38,972 nt of DNA from Phyllobacteriaceae bacterium (GCA_002708825.1 PAPF01000006.1:1-38972), one strand, 5' to 3'. Shown: positions 30,521 to 38,202, numbered from the stretch's first letter. Program-made: numbers and translations. The notes: generated by a model not told the origin, from the sequence alone.

Positions 30521-31818
30521 GACTCGCGTTCTTTCTGCCTCTCGATCTGAAAATCCTTGCGACCCGGTATGCGTTCGTTACGGGCCTGATCATGTTTCTG
30601 CTCTGGCTGTATGGAGAGCCACCGGCAAGTCTGATTTGGGCGCTGTTCCCAAGCGTTCTTCGATGGATAGGGCAAGCGCCCATCGTATTGACCTACTACG
30701 CCCCCATGTTCATCACGGGCGAACAAGGATTTGGCGCTGTAGCGCTATGGCCCCTCCTGCTCTTGCAGATCAGCCTTTTTGTTGGCCTGATCCGCTATGC
30801 TGTCTGGCGCTACCGGCCTGCACTGGTGGAGAACCTTCCCATCCTTGGCGTCCCCTCCCCCGGAATGCAGGGGCTGGATGGCAAGCGTCTCCGACGGCCT
30901 TGGTGGGTTGTGCCGGTCTTCATGCTCTTTACGACGTTTGGCATGGTCTATCTGGCCACCGGCCTGATTTACCACCTCCTCAATGACCGGGTGTATTATG
31001 CGGTCTGGGTGGGCATGGAGCATCCCGGACCGATTCCCTTCTTCATTGCCCTCGGGCTTTCCGCCATGGGTCTGATTTGGGGCTTCCACTACACCAAGCG
31101 CCTGAATTTGCTTATGGGCAGCCGGTTCAATGTGGAATACCTGCCGGATGACCATCCCCTTACGCGGGAGGTTCACCGAATGGCGGGCCTGCTTGACCTT
31201 CCCCCGCCGCGCGTGGGTGTGATGAATGTTCTCAACGCCTATGCGGCCGGGCCGAACCCGGACAATGCGGAAATCATCCTTGGGCGTCCTCTCCTGAAAA
31301 ATCTGAGCGGCGGTGAAATCCGGGCTGTGATCGGCCATGAGCTGGGGCATGTGGTATCCGGAGACATGCGGCAGATGCAGTTTGCCGAAGGGTTTCAGTC
31401 GATGTTCGGGAATGTGTTTTCGGTCTTCATGGGTATTGTGGCCATGTTTGGCGCGGCCCTCGCGAAGGATCGGAGCACGCGCTATGCCATCCAGAGCGGC
31501 ACCTCGTCGCTCAACACGGTTGGCCGGGCGCTGATCGGCTTTGTGAGCGAGCTTATGGTCAAGGGCCTGTCCCGGAGCCGGGAGTTCCATGCCGATGCCA
31601 TTGGCGCATCGCTCACCACTCCGGCCGATATGGCGGGAGCCTTGGAAAAGATTGCCAAGATCCATGAGAAGCCTAAAGATATCGAGGCTTCCTACAGCTA
31701 TCTCATGTTTTTCGGGGCCTCTTTCGGGAACCTGTTTTCGACCCATCCGACAAATGCGCGGCGCATTGAGGCATTGAGGAACGGAACCTACACGCGTCTC
31801 CTACCCCACAAAAAATAA
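30517..31818 (+). CDS. M48-family membrane zinc metalloprotease
   Basis: A 433-residue HtpX/Ste24-like protease. The zinc motif is HELGH (274-278), and the third ligand is Glu356 in SREFHADAIG. Membrane segments lie in the N-terminal ~200 residues (VTGLIMFLLWLYG, LLLLQISLFVGLI, VVPVFMLFTTFGMVYLATG, IALGLSAMGLIWGF) and probably again near 295-315. Its start overlaps the coupling protein stop, so the two are made together. M48 proteases usually remove faulty membrane proteins; a plasmid copy coupled to a VirD4 protein suggests processing or assembly during mobilization, which is inference. Downstream, GCCGCC-TTC-GGCGGC (31822-31836) may be the terminator hairpin. Confidence 0.92.
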   Translation: MRLAFFLPLDLKILATRYAFVTGLIMFLLWLYGEPPASLIWALFPSVLRWIGQAPIVLTYYAPMFITGEQGFGAVALWPLLLLQISLFVGLIRYAVWRYRPALVENLPILGVPSPGMQGLDGKRLRRPWWVVPVFMLFTTFGMVYLATGLIYHLLNDRVYYAVWVGMEHPGPIPFFIALGLSAMGLIWGFHYTKRLNLLMGSRFNVEYLPDDHPLTREVHRMAGLLDLPPPRVGVMNVLNAYAAGPNPDNAEIILGRPLLKNLSGGEIRAVIGHELGHVVSGDMRQMQFAEGFQSMFGNVFSVFMGIVAMFGAALAKDRSTRYAIQSGTSSLNTVGRALIGFVSELMVKGLSRSREFHADAIGASLTTPADMAGALEKIAKIHEKPKDIEASYSYLMFFGASFGNLFSTHPTNARRIEALRNGTYTRLLPHKK

Positions 31819-31841
31819 GCTGCCGCCTTCGGCGGCGACCC

Positions 31842-31976
31842 CGGGGGCTGTCTGCCCCCGTACCCCCGAGGATATTTGAAGAAGGGTTGGGAATGATAAG
31901 GCTTGGCGCCTGCGGGAAGCTGTGATTCAATCAAGGCACGGTACAGGCTGGGAAGCCGATGACCGTGAAGGGTTGG
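31842..31976. repeat. Conserved intergenic element, copy 2 (near origin 2)
   Basis: Same architecture as copy 1 at 8845-8980: the hairpin CGGGGGC-TGTCT-GCCCCCG, then GAGGATATTTGAAGAAGGG, then GTGATTCAATCA, then the ACGGT/ACCGT module with inner GGCT-GGGA-AGCC (31938-31966). The loop and module sequences are identical in the two copies, while the intervening bases differ. Both copies lie between a membrane-protein gene and an iteron origin. From 31977 to 32208 I see no gene. Confidence 0.72.
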
Positions 31977-32208
31977 GGGTCGTCTAGAAGAGGACTTGGC
32001 GACCTCCGCCGTCTCACAAGCCCATAGAATGCGTTTTGCCTCCCAGATGAGGGATGGGTCGCAAGACCTCTTTCAAAGCCCTCCAGCGCCTTCCCTGCCC
32101 GTTTCTCGGCCTATTGGTTTGGAGTGCGGTGGGTGCCCCGGCTCTAGATCTCTTTTTTCAGGTTCAAAAACCCGCCGGAGGCCCTTTTCTGTAATTCTGT
32201 AAAAACGT

Positions 32209-32450
32209 TTTTGTAAGAGACTTTCTGTGAGACGTTTCTGAGAACTTTCTGTTCCTTATATATAGGGCGCGACCAAATCAGCGCAAAAAGCGCGACCAAA
32301 TCAGCGCGCGGGCGCGACCAAATCAGCGCGGATAAGGACGAAAGCGCGACCAAATCAGCGCGGGTGCGCGACCAAATCAGCGCGCAGCCCTGTCTATCTC
32401 CTTGAAAAACTTGAATTCATAAATGGGGCTAAGCGCGACCAAATCAGCGC
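32209..32450. other. Iteron-type replication origin 2
   Basis: Six perfect direct copies of the 18-bp iteron GCGCGACCAAATCAGCGC occur at 32267, 32290, 32312, 32344, 32366 and 32433. Each iteron ends with partial self-complementarity (GCGC at both ends). An AT-rich stretch just to the left (32200-32265, with AAAAACGTTTTT and TTATATATA) is the likely melting region. The array lies beyond the 3' end of the repA2 gene, unlike origin 1 where it lies upstream. I found no clear DnaA box here. Confidence 0.9.
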
Positions 32451-32497
32451 GGCTAAATCTATGGGAAATCAGTCTTTTCTGATTCGGATGTGCGGGA

Positions 32498-33547
32498 TCA
32501 GGTCGTGGTGCGGCGGGGAATGGCGAGCGCCTTGGCGTCCGCGTTCTCCATCTCAAGCCCCCGATCGGTGAGCTTGATGGGAAGTTTGGGGAAAAGTTCC
32601 AGCACGCTGGCGAGATCATCGGCCAGCTGGGCCTTGAAGTCCCTTTCGCGGCTGAACCCTTCTCCGAACTGATCCTTGAGAGGCTTCCAGTCGAGGATGA
32701 GCTTCGATTCCAGCCGCGTGATGCGGTAGGTGATCCAGAACAGCAGGTCGAGCTTCCGGGCAGAGTTGGAGAAGGCTCTCAGCGCTCTCACGTCCACCGG
32801 CAGGGCGTGTTTCTGGAGGGCCTTGTAGAAATCCTCTGAAAACTGGACGGTGTTGGGCCAGAGGCTTTGCTGGTCGGGATTATCCGAGAACCAGAGCTGC
32901 ATCTTGCTGAAGGGTTTGACGTCCACGGTGGCGGAGGTCTTCCCGTTCCATGCGGCAATTTCCATCCGACAGGCGGCGAGAGATTGGAGCTGCTCCTTGA
33001 ACGGGCGAATGTTCCCGCGCACCCCTCCCCTGCGCTCAAAGCCCAGATCGCGCATGAAAGCGGTGAAGCTGGAGGCGGTCTCGATGGTGGGGGAATTGTT
33101 GCGGAGGGCCTCGGTGGAGAGATGCGCCATGATGAGGCGGGCCTTTGGCCCCCATGGGATCGGCTGAAGGATGCGCTTGCCGTTGGGGTCGGTCACCTTG
33201 CCGGGGCTGACCACCACGCGCATTTTCCCCTGCTCCCGGATGAATTCATCCTGCGTGGCGGGAAGCCTGCGATAGGGTAAGCCACAGATGGCGAGCGGGG
33301 TCGGCATGAACCGGAGGTTTTCCGGCCCGGGGCCGTCGGATTCGATGACTTCGCGGATGATGGCCCGGCGGCGGGCATCGCGGGGAAGCGCAGCCAGCTC
33401 GGCGGCGCAGGCCTCGGCCTGCACCTTGGCTTCGTCGCGTTCCTTCTGGACGTGTTCGAGATGGCGGGCCACGGTGGCAAAAAGCGTCTTGCCACGGGCA
33501 TCCTCCAGCTTCTGGAGCAGGTCTTCATCTCGGATGTGATAGTCCAT
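32498..33547 (-). CDS. Plasmid replication initiator, RepA_C family, origin 2
   Basis: A 349-residue initiator of the plasmid-encoded RepA family that includes broad-host-range plasmid Rep proteins. Typical stretches are LPYRRLPATQDEFIREQGK, ILQPIPWGPKARLIMAHLST, TASSFTAFMRDLGFERRGGV and a winged-helix region (ARKLDLLFWITYRITRLES). It is unrelated in sequence to the first RepA. It should bind the GCGC...GCGC iterons at 32267-32450. The ribosome binding site is weak. A GCTGCCC/GGGCAGC hairpin at 33587-33607 lies in its leader and may control expression. Confidence 0.88.
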   Translation of the reverse strand: MDYHIRDEDLLQKLEDARGKTLFATVARHLEHVQKERDEAKVQAEACAAELAALPRDARRRAIIREVIESDGPGPENLRFMPTPLAICGLPYRRLPATQDEFIREQGKMRVVVSPGKVTDPNGKRILQPIPWGPKARLIMAHLSTEALRNNSPTIETASSFTAFMRDLGFERRGGVRGNIRPFKEQLQSLAACRMEIAAWNGKTSATVDVKPFSKMQLWFSDNPDQQSLWPNTVQFSEDFYKALQKHALPVDVRALRAFSNSARKLDLLFWITYRITRLESKLILDWKPLKDQFGEGFSRERDFKAQLADDLASVLELFPKLPIKLTDRGLEMENADAKALAIPRRTTT

Positions 33548-33586
33548 GGCGAAGATTAGCCCTGATTCGCGACAGATTGGAAACGC

Positions 33587-33607
33587 GCTGCCCTGAAATT
33601 GGGCAGC
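33587..33607. promoter_or_regulatory. Hairpin in the repA2 leader
   Basis: GCTGCCC (33587-33593) and GGGCAGC (33601-33607) form a perfect 7-bp stem with loop TGAAATT, 40 bp upstream of the repA2 start. On the minus strand no T-run follows, so attenuation or protein binding is more likely than simple termination. Confidence 0.45.
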
Positions 33608-33634
33608 CTTTCAACCGAAAAACTGTAAAAGCGC

Positions 33635-33654
33635 AAAATCGTAAGCACGATTTT
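33635..33654 (-). terminator. Probable terminator of the ParF/ParG-like operon
   Basis: On the minus strand AAAATCGT-GCTT-ACGATTTT forms a perfect 8-bp stem that overlaps the stop codon of the small partition gene. T-rich sequence (TTTTGCGCTTTT) follows. This would separate the partition operon from repA2. Confidence 0.55.
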
Positions 33655-33928
33655 AAGCGGCGTTCTTCGGAAACTCCCGCTCCAGCAGGTCGCGGATCAC
33701 GTCGGCCATCTTCTGGCCGCGCATGGCACACTCGGCCTTGATCCGCTTGTGCAGGGTTTCGCTGACGTCGATGGTGAAGCGCTTCATGGGTTCGGCGGGC
33801 TGTTCCAGCTTGGTGATGTTACCCCCCTGCCCTTCGCTGACGTCTGGGGTGCTGGCCCCCACCCATGCGTCGGCGTCAACCGGCTGGGGTTTCTTCTTGA
33901 GGGCTGCGAGCTTGGTGGTCTTGCTCAT
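33653..33928 (-). CDS. ParG-like ribbon-helix-helix partition protein
   Basis: A 91-residue protein: an unstructured N-terminus (residues 1-45, with VDADAWVGASTPDVSEGQGG) and a C-terminal ribbon-helix-helix (RFTIDVSETLHKRIKAECAM through MADVIRDLLEREF), the layout of ParG. ParG binds the centromere and stimulates the ParF ATPase through its flexible tail. The start overlaps the parA stop (ATGA). No parS is identified; it may lie upstream of the ATPase gene. Confidence 0.85.
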   Translation of the reverse strand: MSKTTKLAALKKKPQPVDADAWVGASTPDVSEGQGGNITKLEQPAEPMKRFTIDVSETLHKRIKAECAMRGQKMADVIRDLLEREFPKNAA

Positions 33929-34569
33929 GCGACTTTCTTCTCCTTGCGATTAAAAAGGCCGGTGACCAGCTGCCCCACTTCCCGGGCGGCGTCGCTATTC
34001 ATATCGGCCTCGATGACGGAAAGGCCTTGGGCGGCGCTTTCCGCGTAAATCACACGCTGATGAAGGGCGACCGGGAGCACCGGCACGTCTTCAAAATCCG
34101 AGAGGGCTGTCGTCACGTCCCGGCCGATCGCCGTGTTTGCGATTTTACGATTAATCACAAATGCAGCCCGGATATCCGGCTTGAACTGTTGAGCTTCCTG
34201 AATGAGCTGCACCGTGTCGGCGGCGGCCCAAATATCGTAGGGCGAAGGCTGGACGGGGATGAGCACAAGATCGCTGGCGAGGATGGCGGCGCGGCCCAGT
34301 TCATTGACGCGGGGGGCGCCGTCGATCACCACCACGTCGTAATCTTTGGCAATGTCGGGGAGGTCGCGGTGCAGGGTCGGTTTGGCCATGCCGATGACGG
34401 GGAAGATGGGCTTTTCCTCCCGGGCGGCTGACCATGCCAAGGCGCTGGCCTGCGGATCGGCGTCCACGAGGAGGACGCGGCTGCCGGACTGGGCGATGGT
34501 CGCGGCGAGGGTGATGGCGATGGTGGTTTTGCCCACGCCACCTTTCTGGTTGAGCACGCCTATAATCAT
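33925..34569 (-). CDS. ParF-type ParA partition ATPase, backbone 2
   Basis: A 214-residue ParA with the Walker A motif KGGVGKTT (9-16), Walker A' VLLVDADPQASAL, and Walker B region YDVVVIDGAPRVNEL. The length and the ribbon-helix-helix partner place it in the ParF/type Ib group. ATG 34569 has AAAGG upstream. It is distinct from the first ParA. Two partition systems on one molecule are consistent with plasmid fusion. Confidence 0.95.
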   Translation of the reverse strand: MIIGVLNQKGGVGKTTIAITLAATIAQSGSRVLLVDADPQASALAWSAAREEKPIFPVIGMAKPTLHRDLPDIAKDYDVVVIDGAPRVNELGRAAILASDLVLIPVQPSPYDIWAAADTVQLIQEAQQFKPDIRAAFVINRKIANTAIGRDVTTALSDFEDVPVLPVALHQRVIYAESAAQGLSVIEADMNSDAAREVGQLVTGLFNRKEKKVA

Positions 34570-34710
34570 GCCGTCGCCTTTCTTTAATTGCGGTTCTGCG
34601 TTTTGTCGGTTTTACGATTTCACGCTTTTCCGATGATGGCGAGAGGTGGTTAACAAGTGGTTAAGGGGAGGGTGGCCGATTCGCCACAATTCCCCAAATC
34701 CTTAAAAGCA

Positions 34711-34883
34711 CTTTTCATGAAAATCGTATTTACAGGTGCTCCTGCACCCCTGCCTCGCTGGCGAAGCGTGGGGGTGCAAGGCCAAGGGAGAAAAGCGGCG
34801 GGCGCAGCCGGATCCCGGCGTGAGGCCGGACTGGCGAGCCTCGGGAACCGCGACCCTTGGGCGCGCGGGGGGCGAAGCCCTGA
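34711..34883 (+). repeat. Dispersed structured repeat, copy F (left flank of the adhesin gene)
   Basis: The copy begins CTTTTCATGAAAATCGTATT and has the CCTCGCT-GGCGA-AGCGTGG arm and GGCCAAGGG. Its right strand reads CCCTTGGGC, so the 9-bp stem has one mismatch. The internal hairpin is longer than in other copies (extra GTGAGGCCGGACTGG). The end (GGGGGGCGAAGCCCTG) is degenerate. It lies in the 400-bp gap between the ParF-like gene and the adhesin gene. The rest of that gap (34570-34710) holds only the parA promoter region. Confidence 0.8.
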
Positions 34884-34968
34884 GAGTGTCACAAACCTGC
34901 CTCACCCTAAGGCATTGGCTTGCTTGAAAAAGTAGGCAGGAGGGGGAGGGGGTGGTAGGGTTGCAGAT

Positions 34969-37482
34969 ATGAGGCTCCTTCATGCCCTCTTGGCGTTGGC
35001 CCTGCTTGCGGGGCCTGCGGTGCATGCGGAGGAGTGGGGTGATCTCGCGCTTATCTCTTCTACTCTCGGCGTGAGTGGCAACCGGATTTGTATCGGGGAA
35101 TCCACGCGCGGTGAGATCGGCTGTCCGACCTATGCGCCGTATGTCAATCCGACGACAGGGCATGTAGGTATAGGGACAGAAAGTCCAAGTGGCACATTGC
35201 ATCTTTTTTCTTCTGGGATAGGCAACCTATTTATTTCAGGTATCTCCAATACATCTCGTCTAGCTGCTCATTCTGACGGGATATTATGGATACAATCTGG
35301 AACATCTGCGGATACATCAAACGCACCTATAGCATTTTCTGGCATGTATGGTGCGGGTGGTGTGCGTATGTATTTGGACACAGATGGCAAGGTCGGCATC
35401 GGCACCCGAACCCCCTCAACGACCCTCCACCTCTCCGGCACCCTCCGTATAGCCAACGGAGGCGAATCCTGCGATGCCAACCGGGCCGGGGGGATTCGCT
35501 ACAACAGCGGCACGTTTGAATTCTGCGATGGCGGGGGAACGTGGGAGTCTATGGCGACAGTGGCCGCCGCGGGCGCAGGCGCGGTCACCGAGCTGGATGA
35601 TCTCTCCGACGCCGCCAAAGAAACCACGGGGAACAACGTGTTCATCGGGCATGAAGGCGGCAGCTTCGGGGCGCAGAACATCCAGAACACAGCCATCGGC
35701 ATCGGCGCCTTGGATGCTCTGGATGGCACGGGAACAGGGAGCGAGGGGCGATATAACACAGCTTTGGGGGTTAATGCGCTGTCAGCCAACACCACGGGGC
35801 ACAGCAACACGGCCAGCGGGGCGGCTGCGCTGTCAGTCAACACCACGGGGTATAACAACACGGCCAGCGGTGTGAGTGCCCTGCGGACCAACACCACGGG
35901 GTATGGCAACACATCCACCGGGGTGAACACTCTGTATGCCAACCCCACGGGGTATTTCAACACGGCTACTGGGTTGAGTGCCATGACTGAAAACACCACA
36001 GGGTACTCCAACACGGCTACTGGGGTGAGTGCCCTGCGGTTCAACACCACGGGGTATGGCAACACATCCACCGGGGTGAACACCCTGTATGCAAACACCA
36101 CGGGGTTCTCCAACACGGCCACCGGCGCGAATGCCTTGCGGTTCAACACCACGGGGAATTACAACACGGCCATCGGGCGCTATGCCCTGTATAACAACAC
36201 GGAAGCGGGCTATAATACTGCTTTGGGGGCGAATGCGCTGTCTGATATCTCCGGCACGCAACCCAACGCCAACACGGCCCTTGGTTACAACACCGGGCGG
36301 GGGATTGTGACGGGTTCTTCCAATACCATCATCGGCGCCAACGTCACCGGCCTCGCGTCCGATCTCTCCAACACCGTCATCATCGCCGATGGGGATGGCA
36401 ACCAGCGCATCTATGCCAACAGCAGCGGGAATGTGGGGATTGGTACGACCAATCCAAACAATAGATTGGTTGTAATGACGCCTGATGGCAGTAACCAGAA
36501 CGCTGTGCTGATATTTGGTCAGGATCAAGTCGATAAGTTTGGTAGCTTGGGGTATAACGACGCTGCCGATAAGGTTTACTTTAGCGGAGGACATTGGACG
36601 GGCACTAAACGACCAATTATATTACAGGGAAATGGGGGGCAGGTTGGGATTGGCCAAGGGGCAGCGGGCACGACTACGGGTATTTTTGAGGTTAGTGATA
36701 CTTTATATGTTCTAGATACCGGGGTTGTTGGAATTGGGAGAAACGCGCCTCAAACACGTGTGGATATTTCCGGGACGTTGCGGATAGCCAACGGCGGCGA
36801 AGCCTGCGATAGCAACCGGGCAGGCGGCATTCGCTACAACAGCGGCACGTTTGAATTCTGCGATGGCGGGGGAACGTGGGAGTCTATGGCGACAGTGGCG
36901 GGCGGAGAAGGCGGCACATCTGATCGTATTGTGAGCGGGACGACGAGCCTTGTTGCAGGGGAAGATGGATCTTTGAAGCTTACCGCCTCAGGCACCTCTA
37001 AAATGATTTACTCAGCGGGTGGAAGTTTGGGTTTAGGTACGGATGCCCCGCAGGGAGGTACTTTTCATATTAATGGTGCAAACGGTACAGCTAACGCCGC
37101 GATTAATCTTTCTATTTCTGGGACGACAACAACTCAAATGAGTGCTATTCAGTTTGTTACGAAATCGGGTAATACGCCTAGGCTGGGACAAAGCGATACA
37201 AATGGATGGTCTCTATCCGCTCGCGGCGATGGTCTATCTATACCCCAACAGCAAAACGATCTTATTTTTTATTCTTATGCAGGCGTGACGCCGAAGTTGG
37301 TTATGGCCATGGATTCTGTTTCTCAAAGTGTTGGGATTGGTACGGATGATCCCGAGGCGACGTTGGATGTGAGTGGCACTGTCAAAGTGGCGGGTACCGG
37401 CTCTGAGGGTTGCGATCCGTCGAAATGGGGTATGCTGCGGCGTAACCCGGCGACGGGTAAATTGCAGATTTGCAGGCATTGA
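34969..37482 (+). CDS. Exported repeat-rich adhesin or tail-fibre-like protein, 837 aa
   Basis: The N-terminus (MRLLHALLALALLAGPAVHA) is a clear signal peptide. The mature protein has segments of the VGIGTTNPNNRL type, common in trimeric fibre shafts, and nine 17-residue repeats of the pattern NTTGYxNTxTGxxxLxx (about residues 274-426) that resemble YadA-type head repeats. A block with SGTLRIANGGE, then AGGIRYNSGTFEFCDGGGTW, occurs twice, and a related segment ends the protein (GCDPSKWGMLRRNPATGK). I see no peptidase S74 chaperone domain, no membrane anchor and no autotransporter barrel. It may be a secreted trimeric adhesin or a phage-like fibre. It lies between repeat copies F and G, so it looks like cargo. 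Confidence 0.75.
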   Translation: MRLLHALLALALLAGPAVHAEEWGDLALISSTLGVSGNRICIGESTRGEIGCPTYAPYVNPTTGHVGIGTESPSGTLHLFSSGIGNLFISGISNTSRLAAHSDGILWIQSGTSADTSNAPIAFSGMYGAGGVRMYLDTDGKVGIGTRTPSTTLHLSGTLRIANGGESCDANRAGGIRYNSGTFEFCDGGGTWESMATVAAAGAGAVTELDDLSDAAKETTGNNVFIGHEGGSFGAQNIQNTAIGIGALDALDGTGTGSEGRYNTALGVNALSANTTGHSNTASGAAALSVNTTGYNNTASGVSALRTNTTGYGNTSTGVNTLYANPTGYFNTATGLSAMTENTTGYSNTATGVSALRFNTTGYGNTSTGVNTLYANTTGFSNTATGANALRFNTTGNYNTAIGRYALYNNTEAGYNTALGANALSDISGTQPNANTALGYNTGRGIVTGSSNTIIGANVTGLASDLSNTVIIADGDGNQRIYANSSGNVGIGTTNPNNRLVVMTPDGSNQNAVLIFGQDQVDKFGSLGYNDAADKVYFSGGHWTGTKRPIILQGNGGQVGIGQGAAGTTTGIFEVSDTLYVLDTGVVGIGRNAPQTRVDISGTLRIANGGEACDSNRAGGIRYNSGTFEFCDGGGTWESMATVAGGEGGTSDRIVSGTTSLVAGEDGSLKLTASGTSKMIYSAGGSLGLGTDAPQGGTFHINGANGTANAAINLSISGTTTTQMSAIQFVTKSGNTPRLGQSDTNGWSLSARGDGLSIPQQQNDLIFYSYAGVTPKLVMAMDSVSQSVGIGTDDPEATLDVSGTVKVAGTGSEGCDPSKWGMLRRNPATGKLQICRH
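35788..36246 (+). repeat. Tandem 51-bp repeats inside the adhesin gene
   Basis: Nine 51-bp units, each encoding 17 residues (NTTGYxNTxTGxxxLxx). Two units, at about 35890 and 36043, are almost identical at DNA level (GGGTATGGCAACACATCCAC in both). The array can expand or contract by slippage or recombination without shifting the frame. Confidence 0.85.
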
Positions 37483-37495
37483 GCCAACATCGTAA

Positions 37496-37650
37496 TTCTT
37501 TAAAATCGTATTTACGGGTGCGTCTCGCTTCCCTGCCTCGCTGGCGAAGCGTGGGGGGTGCAAGGCCAAGGGGGAAAGCGGCGGGCGCAGCCGGGAACCG
37601 GCGAGCCTCGGGAACCGCGTCCCTTGGCCGCGCGAGGGGCAAAGCCCCTT
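37496..37650 (+). repeat. Dispersed structured repeat, copy G (right flank of the adhesin gene)
   Basis: The copy starts a few bases after the adhesin stop (TTTAAAATCGTATTTACGGG). It carries CCTCGCT-GGCGA-AGCGTGG, the perfect GGCCAAGGG/CCCTTGGCC stem, GCCGG-GAA-CCGGC and GGGGC-AAA-GCCCC. With copy F it frames the adhesin gene in direct orientation, 2.8 kb apart. Confidence 0.85.
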
Positions 37651-37666
37651 AGATTTAGATAAGGAC

Positions 37667-37912
37667 CTACTGTCCTGAGAGTGAAAAGGCGGATTGAACA
37701 GTGCTCTCATCAGCACCAAGCTTCCTAAAACCCTTTTCAATTTTCATTCTGACTTTTGAACGCGCGGTACGAGTTCTGCCAGCGAGAATGTTCGAGACAT
37801 GCTTTTCAGTCACGCCGCAAGCTTCCGCAAACTCGCGATACGTGAGCCCTTTCCCGGTAAGGAATTCTGCAAACGTATTGATGTTGTACGCATGTTCGGA
37901 ATTCGTCACCAC
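37667..37912 (-). CDS. XRE-family helix-turn-helix regulator
   Basis: A helix-turn-helix protein (GLTYREFAEACGVTEKHVSN, ILAGRTRTARSKVRMKIEKG). I start it at GTG 37912, which has AAGAAGG five bases upstream, giving 81 residues. ATG 37954 is also in frame but lacks a ribosome binding site, and would place the perfect palindrome 37927-37940 inside the gene. It is divergent from a 64-residue gene and an ADP-ribosyltransferase-like gene, and is probably their repressor or part of the antitoxin function. Confidence 0.85.
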   Translation of the reverse strand: MVTNSEHAYNINTFAEFLTGKGLTYREFAEACGVTEKHVSNILAGRTRTARSKVRMKIEKGFRKLGADESTVQSAFSLSGQ

Positions 37913-37926
37913 GGGAACCTTCTTGT

Positions 37927-37940
37927 AATTTCCGGAAATT
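37927..37940. promoter_or_regulatory. 14-bp perfect palindrome, probable XRE operator
   Basis: AATTTCCGGAAATT is a perfect palindrome in the short divergent intergenic region between the regulator (start 37912) and the 64-residue gene (start 37994). A dimeric XRE repressor bound here could control both directions. The position also argues for the GTG start of the regulator. Confidence 0.65.
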
Positions 37941-37993
37941 TGCCCTAATTTCATCGAGAGGAAAAATCAACCCTTACCGTTTAAGGAAGTCTG

Positions 37994-38188
37994 ATGACTT
38001 TTGCACAAGAGTTAGCTGAAGCGGCGAATCGGACATATGAGCGCCTCCGTAAGGGAACGCGTGAAGATTCGATTAGATTCTTGAAATCATCTGGTATTTT
38101 GACAGAAGAAGGCAATCTTGTTGCTAAATTCAGCACAATACCAGACAGCAAACCTGCCGCAGAAGAGAAGAAAAAGCGCTTCGGATAA
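37994..38188 (+). CDS. 64-residue protein, candidate antitoxin
   Basis: ATG 37994 has AAGGAAG at good spacing. The product starts MTFAQELAEAANRTYERLRK, is mostly helical, and ends in a charged lysine-rich tail (EEKKKRFG). I recognise no family. Twelve bases separate it from the ADP-ribosyltransferase-like gene, and an intrinsic terminator lies in that gap. Small size, position before the putative toxin and its own strong ribosome binding site fit an antitoxin or immunity role. This is inferred. Confidence 0.65.
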   Translation: MTFAQELAEAANRTYERLRKGTREDSIRFLKSSGILTEEGNLVAKFSTIPDSKPAAEEKKKRFG

Positions 38189-38202
38189 CGGGGCGCTTTT
38201 TT
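38171..38202 (+). terminator. Intrinsic terminator between the small gene and the ART-like gene
   Basis: AAAAAGCGC (38171-38179) pairs with GCGCTTTTT (38193-38201) around a 13-nt loop, ending in a run of six T. The hairpin starts inside the last codons of the 64-residue gene. Its T-run includes the TTG start codon of the following gene. Most transcripts should stop here, limiting expression of the downstream protein and hiding its start. Confidence 0.8.

Noticed and set aside
32267-32450. CRISPR-like repeats near repA2
   Set aside because: 18-bp repeats spaced 22-67 bp next to a Rep gene are iterons of a second origin.
34969-37482. Prophage tail fibre as sign of a prophage
   Set aside because: No other phage structural, lysis or packaging gene is in the window; the signal peptide argues for export by the Sec pathway.
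3051-37650. Dispersed repeats as integron attC sites
   Set aside because: I do not see the RYYYAAC/GTTRRRY core boxes, and there is no integron integrase; cassettes are also not tandemly joined.
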